Shown: in pieces, positions 60,497 to 64,000 of the stretch | Layout of the letters: each line of letters opens with the position of its first letter | Numbering within the stretch: the first letter of the stretch is position 1 | Assembly (NCBI RefSeq): GCF_932294415.1 | Contig: NC_065542.1 | Coordinates: 51,159,906 to 51,223,905, forward strand | DNA from: Quercus robur | Lineage: Eukaryota > Streptophyta > Magnoliopsida > Fagales > Fagaceae | Direction: 5' to 3' | Length of the DNA stretch: 64,000 bases | The notes under the pieces: model-generated | What the model was told of the DNA's origin: nothing | What the model saw: the letters and a program-made list of their open reading frames with translations, nothing else | Databases searched by the model: none | Translations under genes and position numbers: made by a program

Positions 60497-61688
60497 GTAA
60501 GTTTCTTTGTTCTCTTCTTCTTCTTTAATTTTCTCCTTTACTAATAAGTTTACATCTTTGTCTTAACAATTAATAAACACAATTTTTTTAAAAATAGTAG
60601 TTTTTCTTGCATTTGCACATCGATCCACTTGAATTAAGGGGTTTTTTGTTGTTGTTGTTGTTGAGAAACCACTTGAATTAAGTTAATTTTGGAAATTAAA
60701 CTCATATATATTAAATGTACCAATCACACATTTAATTTCATAATTTTTTGTTGTTGTTGTTGTGTTAGTACCTATGATTTAAATCACCTTAAGGTTGATC
60801 TTAGAATAATATGTAACATTTTATGGACTATGTAAACATACTAGAAATATTATGTGCCACTGATATGTTTCATTTTAGTAACCAAAAAAATGATAAGTTT
60901 TGTTATATATTGATAGGATATTTAAAATTTTGATATTAACAAAAAATTACATGAAATTATCATGGTTTAAGTTATATATAAGCTACAGTTAAAAAAGACT
61001 TAAAATAAAAAATACAACCTAAAAATATTAAAATACTATAGCTAAATGTATGATGTACAAATCTTGGTATATGTAGATTGTAGCTACACATAGTGTGAGT
61101 TACATGCTAGTTAATATTATGCAAGAAAAGATGGTGTGGAAATTACTTTTTATTTTGAACTTCTATTTTTTGAAATTTCCTAAACTAGTAGTAGGTAGTT
61201 TAAATTAGGTCAAACTATACTTTTGGTCCCCCAACCATGGGAGTCTTTTCGAGTTCATCTTATACATTTAATCATGTGAATTTCACTCCCAAAAATTAAT
61301 TGTTTTAAATGCATCCCTCAACTTTAAAAATCAAACTTATATTGATATGTTGTCAATACAAGCGGCTCATCCCTACAAAATTGAGAAATGTGAACCCACC
61401 CTTCCCTCCCCGCGCGCACACACAAAAGAATGGGAAAAAAAAAAAGGAGTTAAACCAATATCTACAAATTCTTAAGGGAGTACTTGCAAGTGAAAACCAT
61501 GATTGTTCTAACTCAGCAAATAGTATACATTATAAATTTTACAATATGGGAGAAAAGGGTGGAGAGCTAACAAGAGATTGTAGATAGCTTGAGACTGTGA
61601 GGTCCACAAAGAACTCTAGAACCCCTAAAATACTCATTACAACTCATTGGTGATGCTTCATTTTTACTGAGTTGGTTACTTCAGTTAG

Positions 61689-62051
61689 GCCCATATTTTG
61701 GTGAAGGCCTTCCTTTGCACTGTCTTGGTACAATTGCTGCCGTCAATTAATATCTTTCTCCACTTGTTCTCATGGAAAAATCTTTTATGCGTTTCATACA
61801 TCTGGCACAGTAGATGCTTTCTCAACTCATATCCATGGCCCAGAGTCCAACACTAAAGCTAATGTCAAGCCTACTAGCAATTAGATAAAAGAGGATTCCT
61901 ATCATACTTCTATATACGGTGGGATCAACACTCACCCATCAAGTCAATAATGAGCTTAACATTAGAACTCATGGGTGTTCTAACAAAACTAGCAGATTTT
62001 GGTCTAATACCACTTGGGTTATAGATAGACCTCCGTTAATTAATTCAATTA
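61689..62051 (+). pseudogene. Possible decayed downstream exon of EF-hand gene copy 2
   Basis: Matches 10415-10856 of copy 1 up to its first two thirds, then is cut by the hAT element; the matching right part resumes at 63874-63940. Net deletions of 2 bp near 61723 and near 61932 shift the frame. One stop of copy 1 is a GAG here. Confidence 0.3.
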
Positions 62052-62147
62052 CCCGCACTCAGGGACGAACGCAGGATTTTAAGCCGGGGGGGGGGGGGCC
62101 GGAGATAAGCAAAAAAAAAAATTTTAAATACGCATTTATATAGTATT

Positions 62148-62452
62148 AATAAACTATCAACCAAGACAAAAACCCAAAAATCACGTTGATTAACATGATA
62201 TTCCCATATTTGTTTGCGTATTCCGGGATCATAATCCAAAGAATCAAGATCGACTCTTTGAAATTGTGTTTGAGAAATTGAAACATCAACATTTTCTGGA
62301 ATTGGAAAATGCACATTTTCTAGAATTGGAGCATCCACATTTTCTAGAATTGGAGCATCCACATTTTTTGGAATTGGAATAGCAACATTAGTTGTTGGCA
62401 ATCCCACGTTGACTTCGGAAGAATTTGAACATTTTCTTTTGAAAAAAATCAA
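62148..62452 (-). pseudogene. hAT transposase N-terminal fragment (ZMYM1-like)
   Basis: From ATG 62452 about 100 residues follow: a basic FFKRKC start, a Val/Ile/Pro-rich repeat (PILENVD units at about residues 33-58), and then VDLDSLDYDPGIRKQIWEYH and NQRD, typical of the start of plant ZMYM1-like hAT proteins before the TTF zinc finger. After NQRD the frame runs into the element's terminus. The catalytic region is absent. Confidence 0.7.
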
Positions 62453-62918
62453 GCATTGTAGTTGATTTTTTCATGATCTACAAATAAAATAAAAATCACC
62501 GTTATTTTCTTAAATTTGTATGACAATTTTCTATAATATATGATTTTTTTTTTCTTTTTGTGTTTAGTCTGCCTTTATTTACGCCTTTTATTTATGTCTT
62601 TGTGTTTGGTTTGCATTTTTTTATGTCTTTGGATTGTCTCATCTTTTTGACACTGACCCACTATCCTAATGAATCCCACTACCGACACTATAAATTTATT
62701 CCCTGCACTACTAACAAAAACTTTTCTTAACTTTACCCTTTGTTTTTTCTATCACTTGCCCGTTGCCCAACTCCACCTGTCCCTATTATGCCCAACTCCC
62801 AGTCAACCAAGAAAAAACTAATCTTTACAAACTTTACTCTCTGTCTCTCTCTCTATCTCTCTTACCTATAAAGAGTCACAAACACAGAGTGACAGAGTCA
62901 CAAAGCCAAAAAGCCAAA

Positions 62919-62951
<33 letters not shown>

Positions 62952-63298
62952 ACCATAGGCAGCAACACAGAGTCAAATTCTCAGTGAATTCACAAGGCAC
63001 AACACAAGTCCACAAGGCACAACACAAGCACAGTTTCTACTTTCTATGAATCTCAGATTCTCAGATCACAAAGTCACAAACATTTTATTAGGTTTTGAAG
63101 GAAAAGATAAGAGTAAACTGTAAATACCTGTGAACTGTGAAGGCTGGAGCAACGAAGTTGGGCTGGGCAGATCGAGCGACCGACGGCGGCGGCGGCAAGT
63201 GGGTCTCGCACTCTCGCTAGCGTAGGTACTAGGTAGCAACTAGCAAGATCAAGATGGGCTTGCAAGCGTCACGATGTCACGGACTCACGACGACAAGG

Positions 63299-63355
63299 CG
63301 TGGGCGTGGGCGTGGGCGTGGGCGTGGGCGGCGGCGGCGTGGGCGTGGGTGAGTG
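63299..63355 (+). repeat. (GTGGGC)n tandem repeat
   Basis: About nine hexamer units with an internal GGC run, inside the hAT element. Confidence 0.85.
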
Positions 63356-63539
63356 GGTCTCTCTCACTCTCTGTCTCGCCTCTCTATCCTCTGTCTCACC
63401 TCTCATTCTTACTTTCCTTTCTTTCTTTCTTTTTTTTCTTTTTTTTCCTTGGTTTTTTTGCTTTCTCTGTTCGGTGTTGAACTACCAACAACTGAGAGCT
63501 GAGATTTGTTTTTTTTTTTTTTTTTTTTTTTTTTATATA

Positions 63540-63800
63540 GATTTACCTGGGTCATGGGCTACTGGACTGGCTGGATGATGGGTTGGGGGGTTCATGATTT
63601 TTGGGAGGGGGCCCAAGCCCTTTTTTTTGAGAGCTGAGTTTTGTTTTTTGTTTTTTTTTTTTAATAGATTTACCTAGGTCATGGGCATCTGGACTGACCG
63701 GTTGATGGGCTGGGGGGTTCATGATTTTTGGGAGGGGGGCCCGAACTAAAAAGTAAGGGGGGCCCAAGCCCTTTTTTTTTGTTTTCTGAAAATTTTACCT
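63540..63800. repeat. Tandem duplication of about 140 bp near right end of the hAT element
   Basis: Two units sharing tagatttacct-ggtcatggg, ggctggggggttcatgattt and a G-rich end, followed by a GC palindrome (gggcccgggcccgg) at 63820-63845. Confidence 0.75.
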
Positions 63801-64000
63801 GCTCAAATTCTTTTTTTTTGGGCCCGGGCCCGGGGCCCGGGCCCCCTTTGGGCTCAACGTGGGTCCGTCCTTGCCCGCACTCAAAATTTCTTCAAATTTC
63901 TTCCTCCAATCCCATTTTCGGCCTCCATTGATCTTCAAAACCTTGGTAAGTGTTCTCAATCACTTCCAATCCTAGTGTTCATCTGATACATCTCATCAAT

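Larger units (their letters stand above)
62060..63873 (-). mobile_element. Deleted hAT element with transposase N-terminus
   Basis: Left end CAGGGACGAACGCAGG; right end, read inward, CAAGGACGGACCCACG. An 8 bp duplication cccgcact flanks it (62052-62059, 63874-63881), the hAT size. Copy 1 has the uninterrupted site (cccgcactcaaaa near 10785-10797). The minus strand keeps the first part of a ZMYM1-like/TTF hAT transposase close to the left end, so most of the gene has been deleted, as in Ds elements. The right part has a GC-rich leader region, (GTGGGC)n at 63299-63355 and a tandem block. Confidence 0.88.
56781..64000 (+). repeat. Segmental duplication B, copy 2 (continues right of window)
   Basis: Collinear with 2771-10910. 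It starts at tgtcactgctacggtcaac without the preceding cctaacacgg run, so its left breakpoint is inside the 85 bp block. Insertions private to this copy are at 56941-58533 and 62060-63873. It lacks the Helitron and the 306 bp block of copy 1. Confidence 0.88.

Noticed and set aside
63274..63578. ORFs rich in Ala/Trp/Gly/Val near the right end
   Set aside because: They arise from the (GTGGGC)n hexamer repeat and T tracts within the hAT element.

Overview
This window is nuclear DNA of a flowering plant, probably a woody eudicot. The evidence is AT-rich spacer with long A/T and dinucleotide runs, spliced genes with GT-AG introns, and dense nested plant-type transposable elements (Copia, L1-type LINEs with a C-terminal RNase H, Helitrons, MULEs, CACTA, hAT, Tourist/Harbinger, a solo LTR, and a broken caulimovirid-like insertion). 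I could not identify the species from sequence alone. The only convincing host gene is a small EF-hand plus ZZ-type zinc-finger protein, present in two copies, both on the plus strand (first exons at 2962-3459 and 58558-59046).

The locus is built from repeated segments. Segment A (Copia remnant plus flank) is at 1-2101 and again at 30099-36255. Segment B (upstream leader, EF-hand/ZZ gene and 3' flank) is at 2771-10910 and again at 56781-64000. Because one copy often lacks an element found in the other, several transposons can be delimited to the base against an empty site: a 3978 bp Helitron (4148-8125), a 1919 bp non-autonomous CACTA (31258-33176), a 1793 bp long-TIR MULE (33650-35442), a 1814 bp deleted hAT (62060-63873), and two Tourist-like elements (56941-58064 and 58073-58533) that split the leader of the second gene copy.

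Layout: 1-2961 Copia remnant and segment A/B leader; 2962-10910 EF-hand gene copy 1 with the Helitron in intron 1; 10911-15306 mostly unassigned spacer with a foldback MULE-type MITE (12036-12426); 15307-21569 a full-length but broken L1-type LINE on the minus strand with target-site duplication; 21796-29709 a probable Helitron holding a rearranged caulimovirid-like insertion (23960-29245) set between (AT)n tracts; 29930-36255 second segment A with nested CACTA, MULE and a hAT-like MITE; 36256-39160 MITE-like spacer with a 440 bp direct repeat; 39171-45568 a complete MuDR-type MULE with 1.4-1.5 kb TIRs packed with a GGCAAT-N3-ATTGCC palindrome; 45599-52180 a second LINE, split by a 2.1 kb solo LTR (46537-48652); 52181-53650 a Harbinger-type element; 53651-56780 spacer with one unrecognised small ORF; 56781-64000 EF-hand gene copy 2.

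Nearly every transposon coding region here carries stops or frameshifts, so the present activity of the window is probably limited to one or both EF-hand/ZZ genes. The most interesting structures are the palindrome-array TIRs of the MULE, the tandemly duplicated micro-exons of the EF-hand/ZZ gene, and the paralogue-defined insertion sites.
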